64,000 bases of DNA from Utricularia gibba (taxonomy: Eukaryota > Streptophyta > Magnoliopsida > Lamiales > Lentibulariaceae): assembly GCA_002189035.1 (NCBI GenBank), contig CM007991.1, positions 1 through 64,000 of the forward strand, read 5' to 3'. A program made the position numbers and the translations under genes. Shown here one piece after another: positions 22,901 through 34,035 of the stretch (position 1 is the first letter of the stretch; each line of letters begins with the position of its first letter). The notes beneath the pieces are model-generated. The model made no database searches, had not been told where the DNA came from, and saw nothing but the letters and a program-made list of their open reading frames with translations.

Positions 22901-24191
22901 TCACGCACCAATATTGAGGGTTGCGTTGTCATCCAGTGCAAAGCCGTATTGTTTCCGGCAGCCCGGGCAGCGACCATCATCCTCAAGAATTCTCTTGTGG
23001 CAGAAAAGGCAGAGCTTGAATCCGCATGAACAAGGGATGAAGTTTGAATCTGTACAGTCTAAATCCTCGCAGCATATTGGGCATGAAGAAGGCACAGGCC
23101 TACTCGAATTCACAGAACCCCAGAGAGGATAACCTGCTTAACTCCCTGCTTGGAGTTCACGAAGCTGTATTGCTTTGATAAGTTGGGCAAGCCCTGCGGA
23201 CGAAACGAATCATCTGGCCTCCATGCACGGGTATTCACATAAGCCTTCAGCAGATCTGTTCCTCCAGTCTGTTTTTCTGAAAATGGGGAACGAGTTCCAC
23301 AAAAAGGTTGAGACTGAGACGTAATTTCATCTTCATGCTCCTCTGAATGGGCAGAACCAGACCCTGAGGGAGAGATATGCTGGTGCTCTTGCTCTTGCTG
23401 CTTAAATTCGGCAGCAGCTAATTCATCAGCCATGGTCTCCCAGTCATCCAAGCAATCATCTTCTTCACCAGCATCCCCATCATCGTCCCCACTCACAGCA
23501 ACGGAAAAGGAGCCGCTACAGCTACTGCTGCTGCTTCTACCACTCCTTGAACTGCATCTCGTACTCGCAGAGAGCCCACAGTCATTGCTACCCAATATGC
23601 TACTGCTGTCGCGGGGGGGTTGGGCTCAGAATCACTGTAATGATGCTCGGATGATCCACTGCCATACAAGACGTTCTGAACCGTCTGTTTTAGCTCCAAC
23701 TCCTCCATAGGAAAGCTCCCTCGACTCTCCAAGCAAACCGGTTCCCTCTTCCCATCCCAAGAAACATTTGAAACCTCGTCGCGTTCACCCTTACTTTTCA
23801 CTAGAAACATCAAGGCATCATCAAAAAAAGTGGTAAAATTGGCTAGAGCACAGAAGGAAACTAAAAAAGAGTTATTGAAAGACCTTGAGAAAGCCACTGC
23901 TCGCGGCGGGCATCGAGCTTGCACTGCTTCAACTTAGCCGAGCGATTGCCCTAAATGTGAAACATTGAAAAGATCCTAAATTTAAAAGACCCAAAAATCT
24001 TGGAGACGCAGGGAATCAGAAAACCTAGTTAGGAATCCAATTTCAAAACATGAGAAATCCCTAAGGTAAAATCGCGAAAGCATAAACAACCAAGAAACGC
24101 GGCCATCAAAAACAGAAGAGGCGCAGTTGATCATGCATGCACTGAATTCAGAAATTAAACTCCATACCCTTCTCTTCTTAGGTGAAGCCAT
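22901..24191 (-). CDS. RING finger protein with CNOT4-type C4C4 RING (frame broken at two homopolymers)
   Basis: Exons on the minus strand are 24168-24191 (MASPKKRR), 23884-23950 (NRSAKLKQCKLDARREQWLS) and 22901-23800. The last exon has an acidic, Ser-rich centre (DDWETMADELAAAE), a conserved stretch TRAWRPDDSFRPQGLPNLSK, and the zinc finger CPICCEDLDCTDSNFIPCSC ... CLFCHKRILEDDGRCPGC near the C-terminus. All eight ligands are Cys, as in CNOT4-type RINGs, so ubiquitin ligase activity is likely. As given, the frame breaks at a C7 run (23613-23619, G on the plus strand) and at a G4 run (plus-strand CCCC, 23118-23121). One extra base in each makes 993 bases, 330 residues, with family-like sequence on both sides. 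The breaks are most simply assembly errors. A telo-box lies in the upstream region. Confidence 0.88.
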
Positions 24192-24262
24192 GGCAGCTGA
24201 GGTTTTGGGGATTGCGTCAGAAATCATGGATACGAACCGAGGAAGGCAATTCCGGGGGGAAA

Positions 24263-24271
24263 AAACCCTAA
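24263..24271 (+). promoter_or_regulatory. Telo-box (AAACCCTAA) upstream of the RING gene
   Basis: AAACCCTAA occurs 72 bp upstream of the RING gene start codon (24191). This element is common near transcription starts of plant growth and ribosome-related genes and works in either orientation. Confidence 0.45.
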
Positions 24272-24647
24272 ATTTCGATATTACAAAACGAAACCGTAAT
24301 CCGAAGCCAGAGTGAGATATTTGGTGGATGGGACGATAGACACCACTTTAACCCTTTTCGCTTTCCCCAGCTTTTCAACTCAATAAATAATAAATAAATA
24401 AATACGAGCTGAAACGCAAAAGCGTTACAACGCTATTAAGGCACACATGTACTAATTATCGATGTGGGGTGTCAGGAAAGAACGAACATAGAGCAATGTT
24501 TTTATTTATTTTTGTCTTGAAAATGATTTATCAAAATCCAAAGTTTTGCGCCAAGAAGGGTATTCGTGATCAATCTTGACGATTATGATACCAATTCCAT
24601 CATTCACCTCCAATCACCACTGTCTCGTCGCACATTCATCCGCACGA

Positions 24648-24663
24648 CCCCCCCCCCCCCCCC
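24648..24663. repeat. C16 homopolymer
   Basis: An uninterrupted run of 16 C lies in the spacer between the RING and TORTIFOLIA1-like genes and is followed by T5. It is one of three very long G/C runs in the window. Confidence 0.95.
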
Positions 24664-26430
24664 TTTTTAATAAAAATGGAGGTCACTAACCACGAAGTTC
24701 AGTTGGAAAACCATGTTACCTGATCATATGGAGATGAACAGAAACCAGGCCTTTAACACCAAAAACTCTTGGATTTTTTATATCACTTCATGGAAGACAA
24801 AGGAAAAAAAAGAGTGTTTTGGATGAAGCAAGTGTGACGGATGTTGCTGCCTCAAAAGCATCATAATGCTCAGGTCTGGAGATCACTGAAGCAGATACTC
24901 TGCGGATTTAAGGCACGTTTGCAAATTTAGGGTTAAAAAGCTCCTGATCTTGGAGTTTGCAAATTTGAGATGGAATACCAAAATTCAGGAGAAAATTTTA
25001 GAACAATAAGCCAGAAAATTGTTTTAAAGCTACCTAACAAGGTTAAAACTGACACTAGGACAAATAAAACATGATAACGAGGTGGGTTCATGGCCTTGCT
25101 CATTAAACCAAATCATGACGTGGGATTGTATACTCGAAACCAAATTATGATATAGGATTACATATTCTAATATCCAACCTTAAGTCGCATTGATATTTTA
25201 TTATTCAGTTAATATTTTTTTTTATAATTATAGATAGTACTCATATCATAAATTGATCTAATCTTGTCGTTTGACACATATAAATTCAATTATACACAAA
25301 AATATAAATTATATTAAAAAATTAAATTTAATCGATTAATATTAATTTATAATTTTTATATATTTAAATATATATATTTTTTACAACCAACATCAACATA
25401 CAGATACGATACCTGGAACCGCAGCAATTGCCTTGTGTTGCAATCCTAGTCGCATTTTACGACAACAGCAACAGAGGGCTGTTGTAATGGCGTGGGAGGT
25501 GGGCGTGACGCCGTGGCCCATGCCTATTCCTGCATTATAATGATTATTAGGGAATATATCCATGTGTGTATATCGAGTTGTATGCATGCCCGCCCGCCCG
25601 CTTCCTTGGAATTATATCTGGTGACAAGAATTCCACCCATCATACTTACATGCATAATACTCTGTCTGCCTCCCCAACATCCACTTCACGCTGTGCACCG
25701 TAACGCTTAACCTAAAGGCTTGTGTTATTTGTTGTAGGAGTGCAATGGTTTTAACTTTTAGTTAATCAGATTCGTGGAATGGTCGGGGGTCATGAGAGAG
25801 GGAAAGATTTGAGGGTCTGGAATGGGAATCATGAGGATGTTTTGTCTGGTTCGATTGGTTGGGTCACCAAGTCGATGATTATTCGCCCATGTGATTGTCT
25901 CCCTGCAGCCAGAGAAATTGCACATGTCGACATGATCACGCCCTTCCTCCACCGAAATGCAAACTTCATCTCCATTCATTGAACTTTGAGATGATGCAGA
26001 TCCCCGCCTTGTGGTTTGATACAGATATGAAGGTCTGGTGTGACACAAATTTCAGCAAGTCCAGTGACGCGGATTAGGGGACGAGGAAGGCTTAAGAGTT
26101 AAGACACACACAAACACGATCATGGAGAGACAATCATGTGGCGTGAATGAGTAAGAAAGAAAATAAATACGGAGTGCCGAGTGAGTAACACAGACAGCAT
26201 GGCTGCTTTAATTGGCAATCAATACCACCTAAGCGCTGGAGTAGAATCACAATCACTGGCTTTTTAACTGAAGTGGGCCCCACCGCTTCAAAGCGCATTC
26301 AATTTGGGTGCCTAACAAGTCTTATACCTATCCATCGTAGGGATTTATTTTGATCGATGCAATGCAATCCTAATCGCCAAATGAATCCACCAGATAATTA
26401 ACAAAAGAAAATCTCTGTCATTGCAAATCC

Positions 26431-26480
26431 GGGTTGGGTTGGGTTGGGTTAATCGATCCATGATGATGGGATGGGATGGG
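26431..26480 (+). repeat. G-quadruplex-forming repeat (GGGTT)4 followed by (GGGAT)3
   Basis: Four GGGTT units at 26431-26450 satisfy the G3-N2 quadruplex rule on their own. Three more G3 runs (GGGATGGGATGGG) start at 26468. The element lies about 300 bp upstream of the TORTIFOLIA1-like start codon. Any regulatory effect is inference. Confidence 0.7.
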
Positions 26481-26744
26481 ACTCGTAACTTGCACACCTT
26501 CACCCGATGCTCGGATTCGGATTTATCACGTCACCCATTTTCCTTTCCTTTCCTAATTTAAGGATTTACTCATCTTGTCAGTATATAATAATGCTTCAAC
26601 TCACGGGCCGGACTGCCCTGCCTCAAAGGTAAAAGCAGCAGATGGCAAAGCTTCTGCTACGCGCCACCGCATGTGGCGGAACCCCAATCTAGACTCCTTC
26701 CTCTCCGGCGGCCGACCTGTTATACATTTGGTTTTCCTTAGATA

Positions 26745-28677
26745 ATGTCGGCAAGTAAGCAGGCGCAGGCCCGTGAACTGAAGCACCGCGTGCTTAGTTG
26801 CCTTCACAAGCTCTCCGACAGGGACACGCACGCCGCCGCCGCGTCAGAGCTTGAATCCATCGCGAGGACCCTCTCTTCCGACGCTCTTCCCCCATTCCTC
26901 TCCTCCATTTCCGCTACAGACTCGTCGGACAAATCCCCAGTACGGCGCCAATGCATCCGGTTGATTTCCGTTCTCTCAGAGCACCACGGTAACTTCTTAT
27001 CTCCCTATCTTTCTAAACTACTCTCCGCCATCGTCCGCCGCTTGCGCGACCCGGATTCTTCAGTCCGTTCGGCGTGCGTCGCCGCCTCTTTCTCCCTTGC
27101 CTCGCACCTCACTTCTCCTCCTTTCGGTTCCATTACGAAACCATTTCTCGAATGCCTCTTCATCGAGCAGGATCCCAACAACCAGACCGGCGCTGCCTTG
27201 TGTCTGGCTGCGATAATCGAGGGATCCAGAAACCCTGACGCCGGTACCTTGAAAAGGCTACTCCCAAGGCTCGAGAAGTTAGCCAGATGCGAGAGCTTTA
27301 AGGCGAAACCTGCCCTTTTGGCCTTGATTGGAAGCCTTTTAGGAGTGAAGGGAGTCGTAAGTGACAATGATATCAAGAACCTGTTATTGTGTGTGATGGA
27401 GTTCTTGAGTAGCGAGGACTGGGCAGCGAGAAAAGCTGCTGCTGAGACCATAACAAAAATGGCTCACACAGAGAAAGCATTCCTATCCGAATATAAAGCT
27501 TCTTGCCTCAAAACGTTTGAAGCTAAGCGCTTCGACAAGGTGCCCCTTTTTCTGCTTTTCTGGGTATTTTCGTTCAAAGTCGAAGGGATGCTGAAGATTC
27601 AGTGTTCAATGAAGTTCTTTGTGTAATCAGGTGAAGTCTGCAAGAGAGACAATGAATCAGATGATCGAGGCATGGAAGGAGATTCCCGATTCACCAGATG
27701 AGGTCCCCCAGCTGTTGGGATCTCAAGCATCATCTAAAGGTATCTGAAAACAGTGGATTCTACTCTGGTTTAGACATTTTTCTTTGGATCTTGTTCCTGG
27801 AGTTCATCTGAACTCTCCGCTTCGGTTTTTCTGTAGTTGCGGAAAATGCTAGGAACGAGGAGCAATTCCCTTTCCGCTCCAGGACTCCTCAAATCATTAA
27901 AAAATGTGGCTTTGACCGAAGAGCAAGCTTAGCGCCTTCTCCTGCTTCTGCAGCTCGGAGAAGACTCTCGTTAGATAGCAATGTGAACATAAAAAGGCGA
28001 GCCTTGTTCAGGAAGTTGGAGTCTAAGAAGCCAGTTTACTCAAATCTTGGAAAGGTGGTTCCAGAAGAAATGTTGAGTGCTGAAAAGGCCATGGACTCGA
28101 TCGAAAATCCGATATTGGGCAACAGCAATGAGAAGCAGAGTGTTGATGATGAAATTGAACAAATTGGTCATGAGCTCACCGATATCCGTAGTAAAGAGAG
28201 GGAGTTGGAAGATCTTTCCTTGATTCGAAATCAGCTTCTTCAGATTGAGAATCAGCAAACCCAACTGCTTGATCTTTTCCAGGTAGAGTTGATTCATCAT
28301 CAATCCTATGCTCTGTTCCTAACAATGTGCATGTGTTTGTTTATCAGAGATTCATGGGCAGTTCACAGACAGGAATTCAGTCTCTGGAAGCTAGAGTTCA
28401 TGGCTTAGAACTTGCAATAGATGAAATCTCGTTTGATTTGGCTGTATCATCCGGAAAGATGTCGCAAAACAGCAACATTTGCTGCAAGATACCTACGGAT
28501 TTCTTGAGCACCAAGCTCTGGAGGAAATCACCGCTATCTGATCACGGAACCCATTCAACTTCTGGAGGAAAGGTAAATGCCGGAGAGTATTTATTGCGGA
28601 AAGGAAAACTTGGTTCCCGTGTGGTTCGTGGGCTTGCAACCAATCCCTTGGCCCAAATCCCCGGTGTGCAGATTTAG
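26745..28677 (+). CDS. TORTIFOLIA1-like microtubule-associated protein
   Basis: Four exons, 26745-27539, 27631-27739, 27837-28282 and 28348-28677, sum to 1680 bases (559 residues) with all phases matching. Residues about 1-280 are helical TOG/HEAT-like repeats (QCIRLISVLSEHHGNFLSPY, GAALCLAAIIEGSRNPDAGT, EDWAARKAAAETITKMAHTE). A basic Ser-rich linker and a short coiled coil (residues about 365-425) follow. The C-terminal block carries FMGSSQTGIQSLEARVHGLE then LAIDEISFDLAVSSGKM, characteristic of TORTIFOLIA1/SPIRAL2 relatives. Family members bind cortical microtubules at minus ends and crossovers and guide growth direction. The length fits the shorter TORTIFOLIA1-like members rather than TORTIFOLIA1 itself (about 860). 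The C-terminal 40 residues, after SGGKVNAGEY, contain a basic tail. Confidence 0.92.
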
Positions 28678-29717
28678 GAACAAGGACCCTTTTGCGCATG
28701 CAGACTGAAGATTTCCAGCGCGACCTTCTGGTTATGCTTCGGATTTTAGGAACGTCAGAGCCGAGATTCAGTTTATTAATTTTTGTGCAATGGGTGTAGG
28801 AGCTCGTTTCTTTTCCAGCAGCGTGCAGTTCCATCCCTTGGAAACGAATTTCTTTCTTAGGAGCTGCGTAGTGCAACTTGGGGGTTGACTAAAAGAAAAG
28901 AAGGAATGGAAGAGGAGGGGTTAGCATTAACTGCGTTAAGATTCCTGCCTCTGCCTCTGGAGTGGGTGAAGGCGGGCGGTGACGGATTGGATTCTGTCGA
29001 GCCCAATGGGCATGCCAACTTGTGGATGATGACATGGCTCACCCTTCTTTCCCCATTAAGTACCAGAGCTGAATAACACGCTTTGTTTTTTTTTTTAATT
29101 TAATTTTCTCCTCTGCTCATAGTAAGGATTTTTAAACTTTAATTGATTTCGGACTTTCCAGGCAGGGATGGGATGGGATTAGACGGCTGATCTGTCCGTT
29201 CCCATTTCCTTTTCCTTTCGTTGGCTTTTGGGATTTTCGTCGATTTTGGACAAGGGCCCTTTTGCCGCCACGTGTCCGGGTGGCTGGCGAAGGCCATCAT
29301 TAAGTTGAAACTTGAAGGTAGGTATAAGTTTGACCACCTGCTGCCTTCATGCTGGTATCTGACTGAGGGAAGGGAATTACCACCTTGCTTGTTTTTTTTG
29401 ACTGGATCCATATTTGTTTTAGCCGCAACCGCAGAAGCTGTTGTTGGTACATGAAGCAATCAAACCGCACACATTTTTCTTTAAAAACAGCCACAAAATT
29501 TAATACCTGATTGACTTTTATTAACTTGTGATTTCCAAATGGTGGTGATATTGATAACGGATAAAGGGCGAATTCTTTAGCAGCCACCCACGTAATGTGG
29601 GGACAAGCAAGCTTTTCTTATTGCCCCTTGTCTCCTCCACTTGCCTTCGTCATCCCCAACACACTAGTTTTTCCTTTCAAGCTCCACCAAATTCCCATCC
29701 ACAAAGCGGAACTACAA
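28678..29717. other. Intergenic, TORTIFOLIA1-like 3' flank and MYB-related promoter
   Basis: A T/A-rich run sits at about 29083-29106. Small overlapping frames on both strands show no domain. The last 100 bases are pyrimidine-rich and are probably the MYB-related 5' UTR. Confidence 0.5.
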
Positions 29718-30645
29718 ATGTCTACCGGCGCCCGCGAGATTCTGCTCTTTGGGGTGAGGCTCAATGTTGATCCCATGAGGAAGTGTGTTAGCATGAATAA
29801 TCTGTCGGAATATGAGGAAATACCGCCAAAGGATGCTTCCGCCGCTTCCGCCGACGACTTTGCGCCGCTGTCCGCCGGTGGGGCTCGAGGTCGCAAACGA
29901 GGTTCGATTCTTTCATCTGGGTTTTCTTACTTATGCAGGCATCTGCGTGTTCTCACCATGAGAACATTCCCATTTCTGATGCCCTCTGTTGCTGTGCACT
30001 TGGTTTCTAGTAGAAAAATCCGTGCTTTTCCGGAAAGAAACTTTTTATGCAACAGAACTGAACAGGGTGTTGAAAATATCTTCGTTTTGTTTTGGTTTTT
30101 TAGGGATTCCATGGACAGAGGAAGAACACAAGCTATTCCTGATTGGGTTGAGGAGAGTTGGGAAAGGGGATTGGAGAGGAATTTCCAAGAATTATGTCAA
30201 AACTCGCACACCAACTCAAGTTGCTAGTCATGCCCAGAAATACTTCCTTCGCCACAGCATCAACGTCCATCACCGCCGTCGACGACGTTCCAGCCTCTTC
30301 GACATGATCGCTGAAACGGTAACTCCAAAACAACCTCAGATTCTTCATCGACTCACAATCTTTGTGATACTTATCCTGCTTCTTCAGCAGGTCATATCGA
30401 ATGGAGATGGGAAGAATCAACAGAAGGGTGTAGGTGCCACCCCACCTCCTCCTCCGGTCACCGGCAATATCACCGGGATCCCAGTTGCCGTGCCTATTCC
30501 GCATGCACTCCTCATTTGCCCTGCTGCTTCAACCACAGAGACGGAGGATCCTAAGATCAAGCAAACTGAACAGCATCAGCAGCAACCATTATCCTTGAGT
30601 CTCTCCCTTTCATCAGCACAGGATCAAATCATAAGCGTCGGCTGA
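29718..30645 (+). CDS. MYB-related (1R, SHAQKYF type) transcription repressor
   Basis: Exon 1 (29718-29901) starts [20 protein letters not shown], containing an LFGV-type repression motif, then [13 protein letters not shown]. Exon 2 starts at 30104 and encodes the single MYB repeat: [54 protein letters not shown], followed by [13 protein letters not shown]. The last bases encode an EAR-like [10 protein letters not shown] motif. The class binds the I-box/TATCCA-type elements (MYBS3/KUA1 group) and represses sugar, growth or senescence genes. A 69-base segment at 30319-30387 has a GTAACT donor and a CTTCTTCAG acceptor and encodes an out-of-place hydrophobic stretch; it is probably a short intron, and removal keeps frame. 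Length is 241 residues with it, 218 without. The N- and C-terminal repression motifs together suggest a dedicated repressor. Confidence 0.9.
30319..30387 (+). other. Probable 69 bp frame-neutral intron in the MYB-related gene
   Basis: The segment begins GTAACT after GAAACG and ends CTTCTTCAG before CAGGTC. Its length is divisible by three and has no stop in frame. If retained it would add 23 residues, including [13 protein letters not shown], a membrane-like stretch unlike anything in this family. Splicing is therefore favoured. Confidence 0.6.
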
Positions 30646-31209
30646 GTCTCTCAGTACCCAACAAAAGGGACGACAGAGGCTCTGCAGAACCAATCCGTTA
30701 TGAAGTTACCGTGAACCTTTCCTCTACAAGAAACAGATTATGCAACTTCAGGTGAGCCTGAGAGGCACCATTGTACTGCAATCTTGTCCCATTCCCTTTG
30801 CTGTCCTCAAAGAAACAGAACAATTATGCTACGTTGCAGCCTACATATTGGCCAACCTTCATAATGTGGCACCAACCACTAATACATTTTTCAGTACAAA
30901 CATATCCGATTTAGCAGCAATATTGACCTAATATGAGGTAGATGAGAGAAATTGCGCGCTCATTAATGTAAATGAAGCCACGCCTTTGACTCTTAAGGAC
31001 AGGTTACAATGACACGAAATATAAAAAAACTACCACACTGCATTATCCATTGGATATAAATAGAATTGTGATTCTCTTGCAGTAAATAGATACAGACTAT
31101 GAACCCAAAACCTCGCTGGATCCACAGAAAATAACAACAGAGATCACTCAATAATCGTGCATGAAGAGAAAATGGCTATACCAATCCTATGTTTCCCATG
31201 AGAATAATG
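30646..31209. other. Tail-to-tail spacer between the MYB-related and S6 kinase genes
   Basis: This 564 bp gap should hold the 3' UTRs of two convergent genes. The frame at 30740-30931 has no domain. No repeat is seen. Confidence 0.5.
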
Positions 31210-33176
31210 CTATTCAGAAGAGAGCCAGGGATTAGGAGCGACGTAAGTGTAACCTTGGAAATGCTCACCAGCGGTAGGCGTGGGAGCAGGGGAGTCGTCG
31301 GGGGGCATTGTTGTCCAGCATTTATCAAAATTTGCAGTGCAGTTTTTTCCACCCACATCAGGTTGGAACTTGGTCTCGATTTCTCGTGCTTCTAGCTTCT
31401 TCCAGTTAATTGTTCGAAACCACTTGTGTGATTTGATCTCTTCTGCCCCTTTTCCCCGCTTCCCAGTCTTTTATTCGGATCCTTTTGTAGCAGCTGCATC
31501 AACTCTGCGTATAAGCATATTACAAGGTGAATGCAGGAAAGTTAATCAGATCATACTCCTTTAAGCAGAGAGTGGACTTCAGTGCTCAAAAAGGGAGGGA
31601 GCTTTAGCTTTTCATTGATGATTTTTTCTTGAAGTTTCTTCCTGTTTGAATGCACATATGGGGGCTGAAAAAAGAGAAATGGCTAACTCAACAAAGACTT
31701 CTCAATTAAACAATGGCATATTGGAAATTGCAAGAATTTAAACTGGAGAAGAAAACTAGTTTTCATAACAACATTTCAAGAAATCAACCGGGCAATGAAA
31801 TTGTATGCTGGGGACAGATGTACCTGGCCACTCAGCATTTCATATATAAGGATCCCAACACTCCACCAATCAGCATTCTTATTGTGCTCTTTAGATTGCA
31901 AAATTTCTGGAGCCATGTACTCCGTAGTACCACAAAGTGAATTTGATCTGGACGACTCATCAATTTCCTTAGCCAATCCAAAGTCTGTCAACATGACCTG
32001 AGGCAATCATTCATCTTAGTAGAGACTTTAGAGAGATTAAAGCTATGGTATTGTTCATCAGCATTCAGTCACTGTATATTTTCCTCTAATTTCACCTACA
32101 TTCTACTACGTAACAAACGAGTGTACATGGAAAAAATGTCGTAGAACAGGCTTACAAAAGAAAGGTAACAAATCAGTGCATGCTCATACATGCCCATCAG
32201 AATCCATAAGGATGTTCTCAGGTTTTAGGTCTCGATGCACAATGCCACTCTTGTGAAGGTGTGAAACGGCGGACACAATTTCTGCAGCATAAACCCTTGC
32301 CTGATCCTCACTGCCCAATAAAGAATCAGTACTACAGATGAGCACAAGCTATTCTTGGTTCTTAAATAGGCGGCACCGAGTCGTACCTGAATATCCCTTG
32401 CCTACATAGATGATAAAATAGATGCCCACCATTAATAAAATCCAGAATCAAGTAAAGCTTGGATTTCGTCTGCAAGTCATTGAAAACAAGCATTTAGTTT
32501 CACATTAGTTACTGCCATTTAATTAGAAAAAAACAACCTGAAACGAGTAGCGGAGCTGTACGATGAAAGGATGCACAACTTTGGTAAGGATATCCCTCTC
32601 TGCTATCATATAATCAATATGATTGTTCTTGATGATCGTATCTTTCCTCATCACCTTCATGGCGAAAATGCCATCGTCATCTCCATTTTCTCGCCTCATT
32701 CTCACCTGAAATACCTTCCCAAACGCACCTCTACCAATCACTCTCATTATCTCAAAATCACCAGGACCCATCTTCCCCGTCCCAAGGTCAACCTTCTCTA
32801 TCAAGCCACGAATCCCGCCTCCATCTCCATGCACTCCGAAAACTGAATCCTTGGCATCATCAGACGAAGAATAGAAAAGCTCCTCTTTTTCGTCCGTGTC
32901 AATTGCGGGAAGAGGCTTAGAAAGGGTGAAACGAGGCGAAGGGCCCACGAATGAGTGAGAACGGTGTTGAACAACTTGTGGGTCGCCGAGGAAAAGTGAG
33001 GACGGGGAAGGATGAGAGGGGCCGAAGACGTCGGAGAAATCAAGATCCTGGTCATCCGAATCGGTGGAGGATGGGATATGAAGGTGGGCGAGTCGCGAAG
33101 TGAGAAGCGAATGGAGTGCCTTTTTTTGATGGGGGATCGATGAAGAAGAGGCGCTACCACTACTACCAGTGTTCAT
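31210..33176 (-). CDS. S6K: AGC-family S6 kinase (S6K1/S6K2-like), frame broken near the C-terminus
   Basis: Exons on the minus strand: 32538-33176, 32387-32469, 32190-32310, 31824-31997, 31557-31664 and 31210-31493. The N-terminus carries [10 protein letters not shown], matching the plant TOS motif that docks RAPTOR. The kinase domain opens [20 protein letters not shown], with AMKVMRKD (catalytic Lys), [32 protein letters not shown] (T-loop) and [14 protein letters not shown]. Near the end FDKCWTTMP is followed by FQGYTYVAP, the hydrophobic motif whose Thr is the TOR site. In exon 6 the frame breaks at a short G run (plus-strand CCCC, 31446-31449, beside CCCC 31454-31457). One added base gives 1410 bases, 469 residues, and reads through to the hydrophobic motif. 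As written, that regulatory motif would be lost. The earlier in-frame GTG at 33275 is not used; the ATG at 33176 is chosen. Confidence 0.93.
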
Positions 33177-34035
33177 GGCGAACGACGGAAGAATTAGGCG
33201 GGCCCAGATTTCACAGAGATTACATCCGCCATAGAAACTCTCGAAAGACTGGAGTAATCGGCCGGAGGAATCCACCCCAGAGATGATCGTTGCTGAGGGA
33301 GGGAGGAAAACTCGATGCGGCGTCGTTTCAAGTCCGGAAGGCCGAGTTAAAGTGAGTGAGTCGATAATCCCGGAATTGAAGGATCAACGCAACGTAACAA
33401 GATCTGACGACAGGGGCCGTTTGGGCAAAACTCAATGATAGGTATAAACAATTGCACCTGGGTCCCTAATTTATTTATTAATTCTGGTTATCACCATCAA
33501 TTTCATTCTTCGTCGTTACATTGCATGTGTGGCTTTATTTAACCCACCAGTCATTCGAACTACCCGGACTTTCTGGATTTCAATTCCTGAAAGTTTACTG
33601 GACGAATGTGGGTGGAGTCAAATTGATTTTTTGTGCTGGTTACCGCCAGCTCAAGCAACTTATCCCAAATCATCAACTTAAGATTCGGCTTTGGGAATTT
33701 GCATCGAAAACCATCAATCCATTTTTCCCAAATATTCAACTCACCAAACTTAACTGTGCATTGCATGTGTGTTGCAAGAGAGCCATGCGTTGCTGTTGCT
33801 CCGCCATCAAATCCAAAATAATCTCAGTCGGCAGTCGGCAGCTTAGCTTATGCCAGGAGAAGGAAGAACGAGAAGCTTGGCTTACCTCATGGTTGCCAGG
33901 TTTAGGTATAATACTTGTTTGATCAAGCCCAAGTGAATTATTGAGTTTTGCTGTAGGCAGCCGAATGAGTTAAAACACATACCAATCAGAAACACACATC
34001 TTTGTTGAGCCCTAAGACGGCATTGACAACTCCAA
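33177..34035. other. S6 kinase promoter/5' UTR and NAT 3' flank
   Basis: The first 200 bases are the likely S6K 5' UTR and promoter (minus strand). No recognised gene: the frames at 33521-33922 lack domains. Confidence 0.5.

Larger units (their letters stand above)
24192..26744. other. Divergent intergenic region (RING gene and TORTIFOLIA1-like gene)
   Basis: This 2.5 kb gap separates two divergently transcribed genes, so both promoters lie here. It contains a telo-box near the RING side, a C16 run (24648-24663), an AT-rich block at 25190-25385, a (CCCG)n patch near 25588-25600 and a G-quadruplex motif at 26431-26480. The small frames at 25393-26077 overlap each other on both strands and show no domain. 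Confidence 0.5.

Noticed and set aside
22901-24191. RING gene as a pseudogene
   Set aside because: Both breaks are at homopolymers, all eight zinc ligands are intact and exon phases match, so an assembly artefact is the simpler reading.
33176-33275. Upstream GTG-initiated extension of the S6 kinase
   Set aside because: It begins at GTG, not ATG, and the downstream ATG fits the expected start of the plant S6K N-terminus.
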